Assembly (NCBI RefSeq): GCF_900178005.1
Contig: NZ_FXBS01000006.1
Coordinates: 558,001-622,000 of the forward strand
Direction of reading: 5' to 3'
DNA: 64,000 bases
Source of the DNA: Tuberibacillus sp. Marseille-P3662
GTDB taxonomy: Bacteria; Bacillota; Bacilli; Bacillales; Sporolactobacillaceae
In this document: positions 1-10,382 of the stretch, one piece after another
Position numbering within the stretch: the stretch's first letter is position 1
Layout of the letters: each line of letters begins with the position of its first letter
Position numbers and translations under genes: made by a program
Notes under the pieces: generated by a model
The model's database searches: none
What the model was told of the DNA's origin: nothing
The model's input: the letters and a program-made list of their open reading frames with translations, nothing else

Positions 1-1
1 G

Positions 2-592
2 AAGCACTATATTGCTGCTATGAAGAGCAAGGATATGGTGTTTGCTATAGGTCCGGCCGGAACGGGTAAGACCTTCTTAGCTGTTGTTATGGCAGTTAAT
101 GCTCTGAAAAACGGGGATATTAAAAAAATTATTCTAACACGTCCCGCTGTCGAGGCCGGCGAAAGTCTAGGGTTTTTACCTGGCGATCTCAAAGAGAAAG
201 TCGATCCCTATTTACGACCATTGTATGATGCCTTGCATGATATTTTGGGAGCTGAGCATACGATGCGGCTCATTGAACGAGGGACGATCGAAATCGCTCC
301 GCTTGCTTACATGCGCGGGCGTACGTTAGATGACGCGTATGCGATCCTAGATGAGGCTCAGAATACGACAAACGAGCAAATGAAAATGTTCTTAACACGC
401 CTTGGTTTCCATTCAAAGATGATTGTGACCGGTGACATCACTCAGGTAGACTTGCCTAAAGGCCATGAATCAGGTTTGAAAATAGCACGAGATACACTTA
501 AGAATATTAATGGGATCTCAACAGTCCAATTGAAACCAGTGGATGTTGTCCGTCATCCGCTTGTTCAAAAAGTCATAGAAGCTTACGAATAA
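2..592 (+). CDS. phoH: PhoH family ATPase (5' end outside window)
   Basis: PhoH-like P-loop NTPase, usually linked to RNA metabolism and placed next to ybeY. The reading frame is open from the first bases, so the true start lies upstream and only about 196 residues of a family of roughly 320 are visible. A Walker A motif (GPAGTGKT) lies near bases 52-75 and a Walker B-like AILDEAQN sequence follows around bases 346-370. The internal ATG at base 20 lies inside the conserved region just before Walker A, so it is not the start. ybeY follows 29 bp downstream on the same strand, the usual phoH-ybeY-dgkA-cdd-era operon. Confidence 0.93.
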   Translation, partial: KHYIAAMKSKDMVFAIGPAGTGKTFLAVVMAVNALKNGDIKKIILTRPAVEAGESLGFLPGDLKEKVDPYLRPLYDALHDILGAEHTMRLIERGTIEIAPLAYMRGRTLDDAYAILDEAQNTTNEQMKMFLTRLGFHSKMIVTGDITQVDLPKGHESGLKIARDTLKNINGISTVQLKPVDVVRHPLVQKVIEAYE

Positions 593-621
593 TCATAACC
601 AGCGAAGAAGGTGAGCCCGAG

Positions 622-1095
622 ATGAGTTTAACAATTGAATTTAATGATGAAACCGAACAAATAAATGATCCATTGCAAGGACACATGAACGATTTACTAT
701 CGTTTGCCGCAGAGAAATTGAATATTGATGATGCGGAGTTGTCCGTAACTTTTGTTGATAATACGACGATTCAAGGTATTAATAAGCGTTATCGGGATAA
801 AGATCAACCGACGGATGTCATTTCGTTTGCTCTTGAGGAAATGGATGAGACGGAAGTTCCGGTTGAGGGTGATGATATGCCAAGAATCCTAGGTGATATT
901 GTCTTGTCGGTTCCAAAAGCTGAAGAACAAGCCAAAGCGTATGGTCACTCATTTACAAGAGAACTGGGCTTCCTGCTTGTCCACGGTCTACTTCACTTGC
1001 TTGGATATGATCACATGACTGAAACCGATGAAAAAGAGATGTTTCAACTTCAAGAAGATATTTTATCTGACTTCGGTTTGACGAGGTCAAGTTAA
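622..1095 (+). CDS. ybeY: Endoribonuclease YbeY (rRNA maturation factor)
   Basis: Zinc-dependent single-strand endoribonuclease involved in 16S rRNA 3' maturation and ribosome quality control. The 157-residue product carries the diagnostic H-G-L-L-H-x3-G-x-D-H motif; His121, His125 and His131 are the expected zinc ligands. Length is normal for the family. A ribosome binding site (GAAGGTGAG) precedes the ATG at 622. It sits between phoH and dgkA, with one base between its stop and the GTG start of dgkA, indicating translational coupling. Confidence 0.95.
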   Translation: MSLTIEFNDETEQINDPLQGHMNDLLSFAAEKLNIDDAELSVTFVDNTTIQGINKRYRDKDQPTDVISFALEEMDETEVPVEGDDMPRILGDIVLSVPKAEEQAKAYGHSFTRELGFLLVHGLLHLLGYDHMTETDEKEMFQLQEDILSDFGLTRSS

Positions 1096-1096
1096 G

Positions 1097-1462
1097 GTGA
1101 AAGGGGATGGCTCAAGTTCTTATTCGCTATGGCACAGGATTTCGTTTGCATTAAGTGGGATTGTACAGGCGGCCAAAGCGGAAAAAAATCTACAGATCCA
1201 ATTGGCGATTGCATTTATCGTTCTTACGCTGGCATGGATTTTAGAGATTAGCCGAACTGAATTCTTTATAATTTTGCTTCTTATAGGACAGGTTGTGAGT
1301 CTTGAAATGGTGAATACAGCGCTTGAGAGAGTGGTTGATTTGGTCTCAGATGAATGGCATGCATTAGCCAAAGCTGCTAAAGATATAGCTGCAGGGGCTG
1401 TTTTATCAATGTCGGTGATTTCTGCCATTATTGGCGGCATGATTTTTTGGCCGACATTTTGA
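1097..1462 (+). CDS. dgkA: Diacylglycerol/undecaprenol kinase
   Basis: Small integral-membrane lipid kinase of the DgkA family; in Firmicutes the preferred substrate is undecaprenol, which recycles the cell-wall lipid carrier. The 121-residue protein has three predicted membrane segments and the family signature E-M-V-N-T-A-x-E (about residues 72-79). Translation probably starts at GTG 1097, one base after the ybeY stop. The family assignment is secure; substrate preference is inferred from Gram-positive homologues. Confidence 0.9.
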   Translation: MKGDGSSSYSLWHRISFALSGIVQAAKAEKNLQIQLAIAFIVLTLAWILEISRTEFFIILLLIGQVVSLEMVNTALERVVDLVSDEWHALAKAAKDIAAGAVLSMSVISAIIGGMIFWPTF

Positions 1463-1486
1463 GAAAGGGAGAAAGGATGTTATATC

Positions 1487-1891
1487 TTGAACGATGAACA
1501 ATTGATTGAAGCGGCAACCGACGCAAGAAACAAGGCCTATGTACCATACTCGGATTACTCTGTTGGGGCCGCTTTGTTAACTTCAGGCGGTGAGGTTTAC
1601 ACCGCTGGTAATATTGAAAATGCAGCCTATCCCCTGACTATTTGTGCGGAGCGGACGTCGCTGTTTAAAGCATTTTCAGACAATGATAAAGACTATCAAA
1701 CGCTGGCCGTTGTCGCTGATTCAAATCGGCCTGTTCCACCGTGTGGAGCTTGCCGTCAGGTGATGGCTGAGTTATGTCCCGGAGATATGCGGGTGTTGCT
1801 GGCCAATTTAGATGGTGACGTGCAAACAACAACAGTTTCGGAACTATTACCAGGAGCTTTTAATGCGGGGGATATGAATCATGACAAATGA
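1487..1891 (+). CDS. cdd: Cytidine deaminase
   Basis: Zinc enzyme deaminating cytidine and deoxycytidine to uridine forms in pyrimidine salvage. The 134-residue product shows the catalytic CAE motif (Cys53, Glu55) and the PCGAC zinc motif (Cys86, Cys89), matching the homotetrameric short Cdd class. Start is TTG at 1487 after a GGGAGAAAGGA ribosome binding region. The 3' end overlaps era by 11 bp, consistent with translational coupling in this operon. Confidence 0.95.
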   Translation: MNDEQLIEAATDARNKAYVPYSDYSVGAALLTSGGEVYTAGNIENAAYPLTICAERTSLFKAFSDNDKDYQTLAVVADSNRPVPPCGACRQVMAELCPGDMRVLLANLDGDVQTTTVSELLPGAFNAGDMNHDK

Positions 1892-2789
1892 CCAATTTAA
1901 ATCAGGGTTTGCGGCAATGATTGGCAGACCAAACGTGGGGAAATCAACGTTATTAAACCATGTGTTAGGGCAAAAGGTTGCTATTATGAGTGACAAACCG
2001 CAAACAACAAGAAATAAAATACAAGCTGTTTATAATCAGTCAGATGCTCAAGTTGTTTTTATTGATACACCAGGTATACATAAACCGAAACATAAATTGG
2101 GAAGCTTCATGACTAATATCGCCCAAAAAACACTTGATGAGGTCGATATTGTTTTATTTATGGTTGATGCCGACAAGGGGTATGGTAAAGGGGATCAATA
2201 TATCATGGAGCAACTGGAAAAATGCCATACTCCTGTTTTCTTGGTCATCAATAAAATTGATAAAGTACATCCTGATCAGTTATTGCCTTTTATTGAGTCA
2301 TACCGGGAGAAATATGATTTTACTGAAGTGATTCCGATTTCCGCACTGAATGGGAATAACGTGAATACGCTGCTAGAACAAATTCTTTTATATATGGAAG
2401 AAGGACCACAATTTTATCCTGCGGACCAAATCACAGATCATCCAGAACGCTTTATTATCTCTGAATTGGTCCGCGAAAAAGTCTTGCATTTGACTGAGGA
2501 TGAGGTGCCTCATTCGGTTGCTGCTCAAGTCGAGCATATCGAGTATAAGGAAGAAAAGGATACAGTCTATGTTGCGGCAGCTATCATTGTTGAAAGATCA
2601 TCTCAAAAAGGTATTATCATCGGAAAACAAGGAAAAATGCTGCGGAATATTGGGACACAAGCACGGGGTGATATTGAGGCGCTTTTAGGAAGTAAGGTTT
2701 ATTTGGATTTATGGGTTAAAGTCAGAGAAAATTGGCGTAATCGCGAAGGTCGTCTGCGCGACTTTGGGTTTGTTGAAGAAGATTATTAA
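1881..2789 (+). CDS. era: GTPase Era
   Basis: Ribosome-associated GTPase needed for 30S assembly; it binds the 3' end of 16S rRNA. The 302-residue protein has G1 GRPNVGKS (15-22), G3 DTPG (62-65), G4 NKID (124-127) and a C-terminal KH domain with the [11 protein letters not shown] loop. Its start lies inside the end of cdd. The phoH-ybeY-dgkA-cdd-era order is the classic Bacillus arrangement. Confidence 0.97.
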   Translation: MTNDQFKSGFAAMIGRPNVGKSTLLNHVLGQKVAIMSDKPQTTRNKIQAVYNQSDAQVVFIDTPGIHKPKHKLGSFMTNIAQKTLDEVDIVLFMVDADKGYGKGDQYIMEQLEKCHTPVFLVINKIDKVHPDQLLPFIESYREKYDFTEVIPISALNGNNVNTLLEQILLYMEEGPQFYPADQITDHPERFIISELVREKVLHLTEDEVPHSVAAQVEHIEYKEEKDTVYVAAAIIVERSSQKGIIIGKQGKMLRNIGTQARGDIEALLGSKVYLDLWVKVRENWRNREGRLRDFGFVEEDY

Positions 2790-2888
2790 TGTCAAGCCTC
2801 TTCAATTAACAATATTTCCTTATCATGTTTTCACCGTTTAAGTGAAACCTAATCATGAAACCAAAACAAATGAAAGGTGGTACAATTC

Positions 2889-3029
2889 ATGTTAGACTTT
2901 ACTTGGAAAGTCTTTTGCATGACGGGGGATGTGGACACCTACCTTTTGTACAAAGAAATGGAAAATAATGATGGTACTGAACAAGAAAACGGTGACGAAG
3001 CGTTGGTGAATGATACACCAACACAATAA
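2889..3029 (+). CDS. yqzL: YqzL family small protein
   Basis: A 46-residue protein beginning MLDFTWKVFCMTGDVDTYLLYKEM..., resembling the short YqzL protein found between era and recO in Bacillus. A ribosome binding site (GAAAGGTGG) lies nine bases before the ATG. The first 25 residues are the conserved part; the tail is acidic and polar. Function is unknown. Position between era and recO supports the identity. Confidence 0.82.
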   Translation: MLDFTWKVFCMTGDVDTYLLYKEMENNDGTEQENGDEALVNDTPTQ

Positions 3030-3047
3030 TGCAGGTGAGGCAGGTTG

Positions 3048-3794
3048 ATGGAGAAATCGGAAGGCATTATTTTAAAATCTGTTGATTATGGGGAAGCGAA
3101 CAAGATTCTGACTGTTTTGACAAGAAAGCATGGCAAAATTGGTCTAATGGCCAGAGGAGCTAAGAAAGCTAACAGCCGTTTGTCATCAATTTCCCAGGTG
3201 ATGAGCTACGGACAGTTGCTATATAAAAAAAGCCAAGGACTTGGATGGGTATCTCAAGGGGAGATCCTTAATGGGTTTCGCCATCTAAAGTCTGATATTG
3301 TTCCGATGGCTTATGCTTCTTACGTCATTGATTTAACCAATCAATTGATAGATCAAAATGAAACAAATCCTTTCTTATTTGAATGGCTGCTGCATACGTT
3401 GAATTATATGGACGAAGGGTTAGACCCTAAAGTACTTACACTGATTTATGATGTCAAAATGCTGCCACAAGCAGGTATAGCGGCTGAACTTGACGGTTGC
3501 GCTCATTGCGGTCGTTTTAACCTTCCAATGGCATTTTCCGTTACTAATGGTGGCTTTCTGTGTGCGGGTTGCTCTTACCATGATCGCCACGCTTTACCTA
3601 TAAGTGAAGCCGCCGCCAAATTGCTCCGCATGTTCAAACATATTAATTTAAACCGATTAGGGAAAATACATGTCAAAAAGAGCACGATTCGGGAAATGGA
3701 TCAGGTGATGTCATTGTTTTATGAGCAGTATTCGGGAGTGAAATTAAAATCGAAACAATTCCTTAAGCAGATTGAGGAACTGGATTCCCGTTAA
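3048..3794 (+). CDS. recO: DNA repair protein RecO
   Basis: Recombination mediator that works with RecR to load RecA onto SSB-coated single-stranded DNA. The product (248 residues from ATG 3048) has the N-terminal OB-fold sequence and a four-cysteine zinc site, C151-x2-C154 and C172-x2-C175. A TTG lies directly upstream at 3045 and could also be used, but the ATG has better spacing from the AGGTGAGG ribosome binding site. A Rho-independent terminator follows at 3793-3827. Confidence 0.95.
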   Translation: MEKSEGIILKSVDYGEANKILTVLTRKHGKIGLMARGAKKANSRLSSISQVMSYGQLLYKKSQGLGWVSQGEILNGFRHLKSDIVPMAYASYVIDLTNQLIDQNETNPFLFEWLLHTLNYMDEGLDPKVLTLIYDVKMLPQAGIAAELDGCAHCGRFNLPMAFSVTNGGFLCAGCSYHDRHALPISEAAAKLLRMFKHINLNRLGKIHVKKSTIREMDQVMSLFYEQYSGVKLKSKQFLKQIEELDSR

Positions 3795-3827
3795 CTCTTG
3801 TCAAAATTCTAAGGCAAGAGTTTTTTT
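3793..3827 (+). terminator. Terminator after recO
   Basis: Inverted repeat AACTCTTG / CAAGAGTT separated by 14 bases and followed by a run of seven T. Confidence 0.8.
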
Positions 3828-3934
3828 GATTGATGCAGGAAAATGGTGTTTTTCCACGAAATTTTATTAGGTTGGCTGATAATACTTTGATAGCTCAAAC
3901 AACCCTTGTTTTTTACGTAAAAGGTGGTGAAGGC

Positions 3935-4564
3935 ATGGAACTGAATGATCGTCAAAAAAGGATTCTAGAAATCACAAAGGAAAAGGGTCCAATAACAGGA
4001 GAACATATAGCCGACCACTTAAACCTTACAAGGGCGACTCTTCGACCTGATTTGACGATTCTTACAATGGCTGGATTTTTGGATGCTAGACCACGGGTCG
4101 GGTATTATTATACCGGTAAACCTCAGTCTAAACTGATCGCTGACCATATTAACAAAATGACTGTTAAAGACTATCAATCGATTCCAGTTGTTATTCAGGA
4201 ACAGTCCTCTGCATATGATGCTATTTGTGCGATGTTTCTTGAGGATGTCGGGACCTTGTTTGTGATTGATCAACAAGGTGTTTTGACAGGTGCGTTATCA
4301 CGAAAGGATCTTTTGCGGGCAAGCATTGGTAATCAGGATCTTAATGCGATTCCGGTTAGTGTGATTATGTCCCGTATGCCAAATCTAACGGTTTGTAAGA
4401 GTGATGACCTGGTAATTGACGTAGCCAAATTGTTAATTGAACGTCAAATTGACGGACTTCCAGTTGTAAAAGATACAAGCAATGGAATAGAGGTTATTGG
4501 TCGTATTACAAAAACTAATGTGACGAAAGCTTTTGTTGAAGTCGCTGAAGGTGACATGGATTAA
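3935..4564 (+). CDS. ccpN: Transcriptional regulator CcpN (CBS-domain repressor)
   Basis: Repressor of gluconeogenic genes under glycolytic conditions in Bacillus. The 209-residue protein has an N-terminal winged helix-turn-helix (about residues 5-55) followed by two CBS domains (about 75-200). The start chosen is ATG 3935, preceded by AAAGGTGGTGAAGG; the frame is open further upstream, but that extension is not conserved-looking. The ppsR gene follows 15 bp downstream, the same ccpN-yqfL pairing as in B. subtilis, where both proteins control pyruvate/PEP flux. Confidence 0.9.
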   Translation: MELNDRQKRILEITKEKGPITGEHIADHLNLTRATLRPDLTILTMAGFLDARPRVGYYYTGKPQSKLIADHINKMTVKDYQSIPVVIQEQSSAYDAICAMFLEDVGTLFVIDQQGVLTGALSRKDLLRASIGNQDLNAIPVSVIMSRMPNLTVCKSDDLVIDVAKLLIERQIDGLPVVKDTSNGIEVIGRITKTNVTKAFVEVAEGDMD

Positions 4565-4579
4565 AGGGAGGGACGATTG

Positions 4580-5395
4580 ATGGGTAAAACTCATGAAAAT
4601 TTAGTATATATTGTGTCGGACTCTGTAGGTGAAACAGCAGAACTCGTTATTAAAGCGGCATCCAGTCAATTTCGTGATATAGATATTGATGTTCAACGTT
4701 TTCCTTATGTAGAAGACCGGGAGACGATTGATGAAATTGTGCAGGCTGCCAAGGAAAATCAAGCCATGATCGCCTATACACTCGTTGTCCCAGAGATCAA
4801 AAATGATTTGTTAACTAAGACAGAGCACTTGGGAATTGACGCCGTAGATATCATGGGCCCAGCGATTAAGCTTATGGAGCAACGCTTTAACAAAAAACCA
4901 AGGTATGAGCCTGGGCTGATTCATAAGTTAGATGAAGATTATTTCCGGAGGGTTGAGGCTATAGAATTTGCCGTTAAATATGATGATGGTCGTGATCCAC
5001 GTGGGATATTGCGAGCAGACGTTGTTTTAGTCGGTGTATCCCGGACATCAAAGACCCCATTATCCCAATATCTCGCCCATAAACGATTGAAGGTGGCTAA
5101 TGTTCCGGTTGTCCCTGAGGTCGAACCACCAGAAGAGTTGTTTCAAGTGGATCCTAGAAAGTGTTTTGGCCTTCGGATTAGTCCCGAGCAATTGAATCAT
5201 ATTAGGAAAGAACGGTTAATTGCATTGGGACTCGATGCCCAAGCCAATTATGCAAAAATGGATCGGATCAAAAAAGAACTACAGTATTTTGAAGATGTTG
5301 TTGATCGTATTGGCTGTCAAATCATTGATGTCTCGAGCAGAGCTGTGGAGGAAACGGCTAATGTCATTTTTTCTTTATATCAAAGAAAAAATTAA
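4580..5395 (+). CDS. ppsR: Pyruvate, phosphate dikinase regulatory protein (PpsR/DUF299)
   Basis: Bifunctional ADP-dependent kinase/Pi-dependent pyrophosphorylase family that inactivates and reactivates PPDK or PEP synthase by threonine phosphorylation. The 271-residue protein contains the DUF299 P-loop-like motif GVSRTSKT (152-159) and the N-terminal [10 protein letters not shown] signature. The start is ATG 4580 after AGGGAGGGACG; a TTG directly before it is less likely. Named yqfL in B. subtilis. Coupled to ccpN in location and probable pathway. Confidence 0.92.
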   Translation: MGKTHENLVYIVSDSVGETAELVIKAASSQFRDIDIDVQRFPYVEDRETIDEIVQAAKENQAMIAYTLVVPEIKNDLLTKTEHLGIDAVDIMGPAIKLMEQRFNKKPRYEPGLIHKLDEDYFRRVEAIEFAVKYDDGRDPRGILRADVVLVGVSRTSKTPLSQYLAHKRLKVANVPVVPEVEPPEELFQVDPRKCFGLRISPEQLNHIRKERLIALGLDAQANYAKMDRIKKELQYFEDVVDRIGCQIIDVSSRAVEETANVIFSLYQRKN

Positions 5396-5408
5396 TTGCT
5401 TAGATCTC

Positions 5409-5438
5409 TTGATTTCTTAAATTTATATGTATTATAAT
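5409..5438 (+). promoter_or_regulatory. Candidate sigma-A promoter of yqxD-dnaG-sigA with palindromic -10
   Basis: TTGATT (5409-5414), an 18-bp spacer and TATAAT (5433-5438). The -10 sits inside a perfect 20-bp palindrome, 5425-5444, with half sites ATATGTATTA and TAATACATAT. It lies in the 161-bp gap upstream of yqxD. The promoter call is from consensus only. Confidence 0.5.
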
Positions 5439-5556
5439 ACATATTTGTGATAAAAATAACAAGTAAAGGTTTTTGTGCTTAACTCGACAAATTTCATAAA
5501 ATTTAAACATGCAGTGTCTAGAAGGAATTGACGAGGGAGATATAGAATAACTTGTT

Positions 5557-6006
5557 ATGGATAAACGACAGATCTATGTGGACGCAGATAGTTGTCCTGT
5601 AAAACATGACATTATTGATTTGGCGGAGGCCAATGAGGTACAAGTCCTATTTGTTGCATCGTACAATCACATGTCCCATAATCATGTACGGGAACAATGG
5701 ATTTTTGTCGATCCTGTACGAGAAGCGGCTGACATATATATTGTCAATCACGTTGGGGTTGGCGATATTGTAGTTACCCAGGATATGGGACTCGCAAGTT
5801 TGTTAACAAAGAAAAATGTTTATGTCCTGACACCAAAAGGAAAATACTTAAAAGAAGAGGATATGTCGAATATCCTATTTTTTCGGCATATGACAAAAAA
5901 GGACATTAATGCCGGTAGAAAAGTTAAAGGTCCTTCAGCGTTTACTGATGCTGATCGAGAGCGGTTTAGACAGACCTTATCTAATATATTAGGGACATGG
6001 CATTAA
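5557..6006 (+). CDS. yqxD: YaiI/YqxD family protein (UPF0178, DUF188)
   Basis: PIN-like fold family of unknown cellular role. The 149-residue protein begins with the conserved IYVDADSCPVK sequence, has a second acidic motif VTQDMGLASLL and the KGPSAFT sequence near the C-terminus, all typical of UPF0178 and compatible with metal-dependent nuclease geometry, although no activity is established. It starts the operon with dnaG and sigA, as in B. subtilis. Confidence 0.88.
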   Translation: MDKRQIYVDADSCPVKHDIIDLAEANEVQVLFVASYNHMSHNHVREQWIFVDPVREAADIYIVNHVGVGDIVVTQDMGLASLLTKKNVYVLTPKGKYLKEEDMSNILFFRHMTKKDINAGRKVKGPSAFTDADRERFRQTLSNILGTWH

Positions 6007-6031
6007 TTTTTCAAGGGGGTGTGTTCCGGAC

Positions 6032-7840
6032 ATGCCCATCAGTCAAGAAACCATTGATCGCATTAGAACGTCCATTGATATTATTGATGTGATTGGAGAG
6101 TATGTCCAGCTAAAGAAACAAGGAAGAAGTCACCTTGGACTATGTCCTTTTCACAATGAACGCACACCGTCTTTTTCCGTTTCAGCTGATAAACAAATTT
6201 TTCACTGTTTTGGTTGTCATATGGGCGGCAATGTCTATACATTCTTAATGGAAATCGAAGGTATTGATTTTGTTGAAGCCGTTCGTTTATTAGGTGAAAA
6301 AACTCAGATTCCGATCCCGGAAATTGAACATTACACCAATCATTCATCGAAGAATCAGACTCAAGAACAATTATATCATGGATTGGAATTACTAACCAAA
6401 TTTTATTCATATTTGTTGAAGGAATCGAAGTATGGTAATGGCGCAAAGACTTATTTATATGACCGGGGATTTACCGATGAAAGTATTGAAAAATTCCAAT
6501 TGGGTTACGCCGTTGATGCATGGGAAACAGCGACGGAGTTTTTGGCCAATAGGAAGGTTTCATTAGATCAATTAGAAAAAGCTGGTTTAGTGTCGAAGCG
6601 TGAGTTTGATGGCAAGTTTTTCGATCGTTTTCGAAACCGAATTATTTTTCCCATCACGAATCATCGCGGCAAACCGGTTGCTTTGGCTGGGAGAGTTCTT
6701 GATGAGTCAAAACCGAAATACTTAAATACGCCGGAATCGAATATATTTCATAAAGGGCAAATATTATATGCATATCACCTTGCACGGCCGAATATAAAAA
6801 AGCAGAATCAGGTGATTTTATTTGAAGGTTATGTTGACGTGATTAAAGCCCACCAAGCTGGAGTTACAAACGCTGTGGCATCCATGGGCACCTCTTTAAC
6901 CGACAACCAAGCGTCTATGTTGGCGCGTAATGCTGAGACTATCATTATTTGCTATGATTCCGACGAAGCGGGTATTCAAGCTGCATTTCGGGCATCGGAA
7001 CTGCTTAAACCATATGATCGAACGATCAAAATTGCCAATATGCCTAAAGATATGGACCCCGATGATTACATTGATCGTTATGGCGGTGACCGTTTTCAAT
7101 CAGATGTATTAGGGGCTAGCCGAACGCTAATGGCGTTCAAAATGGAATATCATAAATTAGGAAGAAATTTAAATGATGAAGGAGAACGCCTGCGCTATAT
7201 AGAAACTACACTATATGATATTGCTAAGCTTAGCAAAGCTGTTGAGCGTGATCATTATTTAAGACATCTTGCCGATGAATTTTCTTTATCATTAGATGCT
7301 CTGAAGCAACAGCAATTTCAAATTTATAAACAAATGAAGCAGCAGCAACATCAAACCGATCGTCAACAGACGTTCACTATTCAACAAAATCATCAAGATC
7401 CACACAAATTATCACCAGCTCATTTGACAGCTGAACGCCAATTACTGGCGCATATGCTTAGAGATCCTGATATTGCTGAACGGGTGAAAACGGAAATTGG
7501 CGGTCAGTTCTCAGATGATATGCACCAAGCATTGGCAGCGTATCTCTATGCTTATTTTGAAGAAGATCATCTCCCAGATGTCAGTGGATTTATTCAAATT
7601 TTACATGATGCTGAGCTTCAGAAGCGGGCGACGGAGATTGCCATGATACAAATTAACGAAGATGTCAGCGATAGAGAAATAAGTGATTACATCCGGCAGA
7701 TAACAAATTATAATAAAAGGTTAGCTATTGGGAAAAAAGAAGAAGAGAAAAAGGCGGCTGAAGGTCGGAATGACATGACACGTGCTGCGGAAATTCTGTC
7801 TGAAATCATCATGTTAAAGAAAAATCTAAATGAACAATAA
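6032..7840 (+). CDS. dnaG: DNA primase
   Basis: Synthesises RNA primers for replication. The 602-residue protein has the N-terminal CHC2 zinc finger (Cys38, His41, Cys59, Cys62), the TOPRIM core with the LFEGYVDVIKAHQAG and YDSDEAG acidic motifs (about 260-312), a glutamine-rich linker (about 430-460) and a C-terminal helicase-binding domain. Start at ATG 6032 follows an AAGGGGGTG site. It is 29 bp upstream of sigA, the conserved macromolecular-synthesis operon. Confidence 0.97.
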   Translation: MPISQETIDRIRTSIDIIDVIGEYVQLKKQGRSHLGLCPFHNERTPSFSVSADKQIFHCFGCHMGGNVYTFLMEIEGIDFVEAVRLLGEKTQIPIPEIEHYTNHSSKNQTQEQLYHGLELLTKFYSYLLKESKYGNGAKTYLYDRGFTDESIEKFQLGYAVDAWETATEFLANRKVSLDQLEKAGLVSKREFDGKFFDRFRNRIIFPITNHRGKPVALAGRVLDESKPKYLNTPESNIFHKGQILYAYHLARPNIKKQNQVILFEGYVDVIKAHQAGVTNAVASMGTSLTDNQASMLARNAETIIICYDSDEAGIQAAFRASELLKPYDRTIKIANMPKDMDPDDYIDRYGGDRFQSDVLGASRTLMAFKMEYHKLGRNLNDEGERLRYIETTLYDIAKLSKAVERDHYLRHLADEFSLSLDALKQQQFQIYKQMKQQQHQTDRQQTFTIQQNHQDPHKLSPAHLTAERQLLAHMLRDPDIAERVKTEIGGQFSDDMHQALAAYLYAYFEEDHLPDVSGFIQILHDAELQKRATEIAMIQINEDVSDREISDYIRQITNYNKRLAIGKKEEEKKAAEGRNDMTRAAEILSEIIMLKKNLNEQ

Positions 7841-7869
7841 TGTATTGAGTTTTGGAAGGAGGGGATCAA

Positions 7870-8979
7870 ATGGCTGAAAAGCAAACGGATGAGCAAGTAA
7901 GCCAAGAGCTGACCGTTGAACAGGCGAAAGAGCAACTCATTTCATTAGGAAAAAAACGAGGTGTTTTGACTCATGGCGAAATTGCTGAAAAATTAGCGCC
8001 ATTTGATCAAGACTCGGAACAAATGGATGAGTTTTACGAAAGCCTTGGTGAACAAGGGATCGATGTTCTTGATGAAGTGACCGCCAACAACGGTGATGCC
8101 CCTAAAGAGGAAGAGTTTGATTTAAATGATTTGTCTGTGCCCCCAGGCGTTAAGATTAACGATCCTGTGCGTATGTATCTGAAAGAAATTGGTCGGGTGG
8201 ATTTACTTTCAGCTGACGACGAAATTCAGCTGGCGCAGCGGATCGAAGAAGGCGATGAAGAAGCTAAACGTCGATTATCTGAAGCTAACTTACGTCTCGT
8301 TGTTAGCATTGCCAAGCGCTATGTTGGCCGGGGGATGTTGTTCCTAGACTTGATCCAGGAAGGTAACATGGGTCTGATCAAAGCTGTAGAAAAGTTTGAT
8401 TATCGTAAAGGTTATAAATTTAGTACCTACGCTACGTGGTGGATTCGTCAAGCCATTACGCGTGCCATTGCTGATCAGGCAAGAACGATCCGCATTCCTG
8501 TTCATATGGTAGAAACGATTAACAAACTCATTCGTGTCCAGAGACAGCTGTTGCAGGACTTTGGCAGAGAGCCTACACCAGAAGAGATTGGTGAGGAAAT
8601 GGAACTGCCGCCTGATAAGGTTCGTGAAATTCTAAAAATTGCTCAAGAGCCTGTTTCCTTGGAAACCCCTATTGGCGAAGAAGATGATTCTCACTTAGGT
8701 GATTTCATTGAAGATCAAGATGCCCAAGCGCCATCGGATGCAGCGGCTTATGAACTCTTGAAAGAGCAATTTGAAGACGTTTTGGATACGCTCACTGATC
8801 GCGAAGAAAATGTCTTGCGTCTACGGTTTGGTTTGGATGACGGGCGTACGAGGACGCTCGAAGAAGTTGGCAAAGTCTTTGGCGTCACACGTGAACGGAT
8901 TCGACAAATTGAAGCCAAGGCCTTACGGAAATTACGTCACCCAAGCCGAAGCAAACAATTAAAGGATTACATGGAATAA
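7870..8979 (+). CDS. sigA: RNA polymerase primary sigma factor SigA
   Basis: Housekeeping sigma-70 factor. The 369-residue protein shows the hallmark sequence of regions 1.2-2.4 ([17 protein letters not shown] ... [14 protein letters not shown]), region 3 and region 4.2 with the [21 protein letters not shown] helix-turn-helix. Start is ATG 7870, directly after GGAAGGAGGGGATCAA; an upstream TTG in frame is covered by that ribosome binding site. Last gene of the yqxD-dnaG-sigA operon. Confidence 0.98.
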   Translation: MAEKQTDEQVSQELTVEQAKEQLISLGKKRGVLTHGEIAEKLAPFDQDSEQMDEFYESLGEQGIDVLDEVTANNGDAPKEEEFDLNDLSVPPGVKINDPVRMYLKEIGRVDLLSADDEIQLAQRIEEGDEEAKRRLSEANLRLVVSIAKRYVGRGMLFLDLIQEGNMGLIKAVEKFDYRKGYKFSTYATWWIRQAITRAIADQARTIRIPVHMVETINKLIRVQRQLLQDFGREPTPEEIGEEMELPPDKVREILKIAQEPVSLETPIGEEDDSHLGDFIEDQDAQAPSDAAAYELLKEQFEDVLDTLTDREENVLRLRFGLDDGRTRTLEEVGKVFGVTRERIRQIEAKALRKLRHPSRSKQLKDYME

Positions 8980-9010
8980 AGTTTACCTCCTTTTGGGGTA
9001 AGCTTTTTTT
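8979..9010 (+). terminator. Terminator after sigA
   Basis: Stem AAGTTTACCTC / GGGGTAAGCTT with a short T-rich loop, followed by seven T. Confidence 0.8.
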
Positions 9011-9164
9011 ATTCATCCATTTGTCAATTATTTTACTGACTTTTTGAACGATTTGCAAACGCTATTTTCGTCGAAGTTTGTAAAAAAATGTTGTCCACAT
9101 GACAAAAAAGCTTGTGCAGCCTATTATGGCAGTCACCACTTGAAATACAAAATTAATTTAGAGA

Positions 9165-9194
9165 TTGAAATGCCAGTGACCCTCCCTTTATAAT
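9165..9194 (+). promoter_or_regulatory. Candidate promoter of the acyl-CoA dehydrogenase operon
   Basis: TTGAAA (9165-9170), 18-bp spacer, TATAAT (9189-9194), 45 bp before the start codon. A CATACA sequence at 9205-9210 resembles a sporulation sigma-E -10 element, but no matching -35 (ATA 16-18 bp upstream) is present, so the sigma-A reading is preferred. Confidence 0.45.
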
Positions 9195-9239
9195 AAAGAA
9201 AGCGCATACATATATTTTATATGTTGGAGAGGGGAGAAA

Positions 9240-10382
9240 ATGATGAATTATGAATTAAACGAGGAACAAAACATGATTCAAAAAATGATGCGGGAGTTTG
9301 CTGAGGAAGTAGTCGCTCCTGGTGCGATTGAACGCGATAAAAGTAAAGCCTTTCCTGAAACAATTTTTAAACAACTAGGTGATTTAGGTATTTTAGGACT
9401 ACCATTTCCTGAAGCTTACGGAGGAAGTGGAGCAGATACTATTAGTTTTGCAATTGCTACCGAGGAACTCAGCCGTGTATGTGGATCTACAGGTATTACC
9501 TATTCAGCTCATGTGTCGCTCGGAGGCGCACCATTAAATTTATTTGGTACGGACAAACAAAAACAGGATCATCTCGTTCCTATTTGTACAGGTGATGCTT
9601 TGGGGGCTTTCGGTTTAACGGAACCCAATGCGGGTTCGGATGCCGGAGGTACGGAAACAGAAGCCTATCTAGAGGGGGGTGAGTGGGTCATTAATGGAAG
9701 CAAGTCGTATATTACGAATGCTAGCTATGCCCAAGTTGTACCACTCACAGCTGTCACAGATAAAAAGGGTGAGGATAAGGAGATTACCTCCATCATTGTT
9801 CCAAGGAATGTGGAGGGTTTCTCCGTCAACACCCCTTATGACAAAATGGGCTTAAATGCATCAAATACGACTGAATTGTATTTGAATGATGTTCGGGTTC
9901 CTGAAGACTATGTTTTGGGCCATCGAGGCGAAGGGTTTAAACAATTTCTTATTACGTTGGATGGAGGACGAATTGGGATTGGTGCGATGGCAGTAGGTAT
10001 TGCTCAAGGTGCTTATGAACGCGCACTTACTTATGCAAAAGAACGGCGCCAATTTAATCGACCCATCGGGACATTTCAAGCCATTCAATTTAAGTTAGCT
10101 GATATGGCAATGAAAGTTGAACTGGCCCGTTCAATGGTCTATAAAGCTGCATGGCTGAAAGATGTGGGGAAATCGTTTAAAAAGGAAGCCGCAATGTGTA
10201 AACTTTATGCTTCTGAAGTGTGTATGGATATTTGTCGCGACGCCATTCAAATTCACGGCGGGAATGGTTATATGCGTGAATACGAAGTTGAGCGATTCAT
10301 GCGTGATGCTAAGCTTTTGGAAATTGGAGAAGGGACTTCGGAAATTCAGCGAATGGTGATTGCTCGCGAAATTGGCTGCTAG
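9240..10382 (+). CDS. Acyl-CoA dehydrogenase
   Basis: FAD-dependent enzyme that oxidises acyl-CoA to enoyl-CoA. The 380-residue product has the complete family layout: N-terminal helical domain, middle beta domain with [14 protein letters not shown], and a C-terminal helical domain with the [20 protein letters not shown] and [12 protein letters not shown] motifs. The glutamate in GEGTSEIQR (about residue 364) is in the position of the short-chain class catalytic base. Two ATG codons, 9240 and 9243, follow GGAGAGGGG. Together with the next gene it resembles the yngJ-yngI pair of B. subtilis. Confidence 0.93.
   Translation: MMNYELNEEQNMIQKMMREFAEEVVAPGAIERDKSKAFPETIFKQLGDLGILGLPFPEAYGGSGADTISFAIATEELSRVCGSTGITYSAHVSLGGAPLNLFGTDKQKQDHLVPICTGDALGAFGLTEPNAGSDAGGTETEAYLEGGEWVINGSKSYITNASYAQVVPLTAVTDKKGEDKEITSIIVPRNVEGFSVNTPYDKMGLNASNTTELYLNDVRVPEDYVLGHRGEGFKQFLITLDGGRIGIGAMAVGIAQGAYERALTYAKERRQFNRPIGTFQAIQFKLADMAMKVELARSMVYKAAWLKDVGKSFKKEAAMCKLYASEVCMDICRDAIQIHGGNGYMREYEVERFMRDAKLLEIGEGTSEIQRMVIAREIGC

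Noticed and set aside
9205-9213. Sigma-E promoter for the acyl-CoA dehydrogenase operon
   Set aside because: The CATACA -10 match has no ATA at the required 16-18 bp; a sigma-A type promoter 10 bp upstream fits better.
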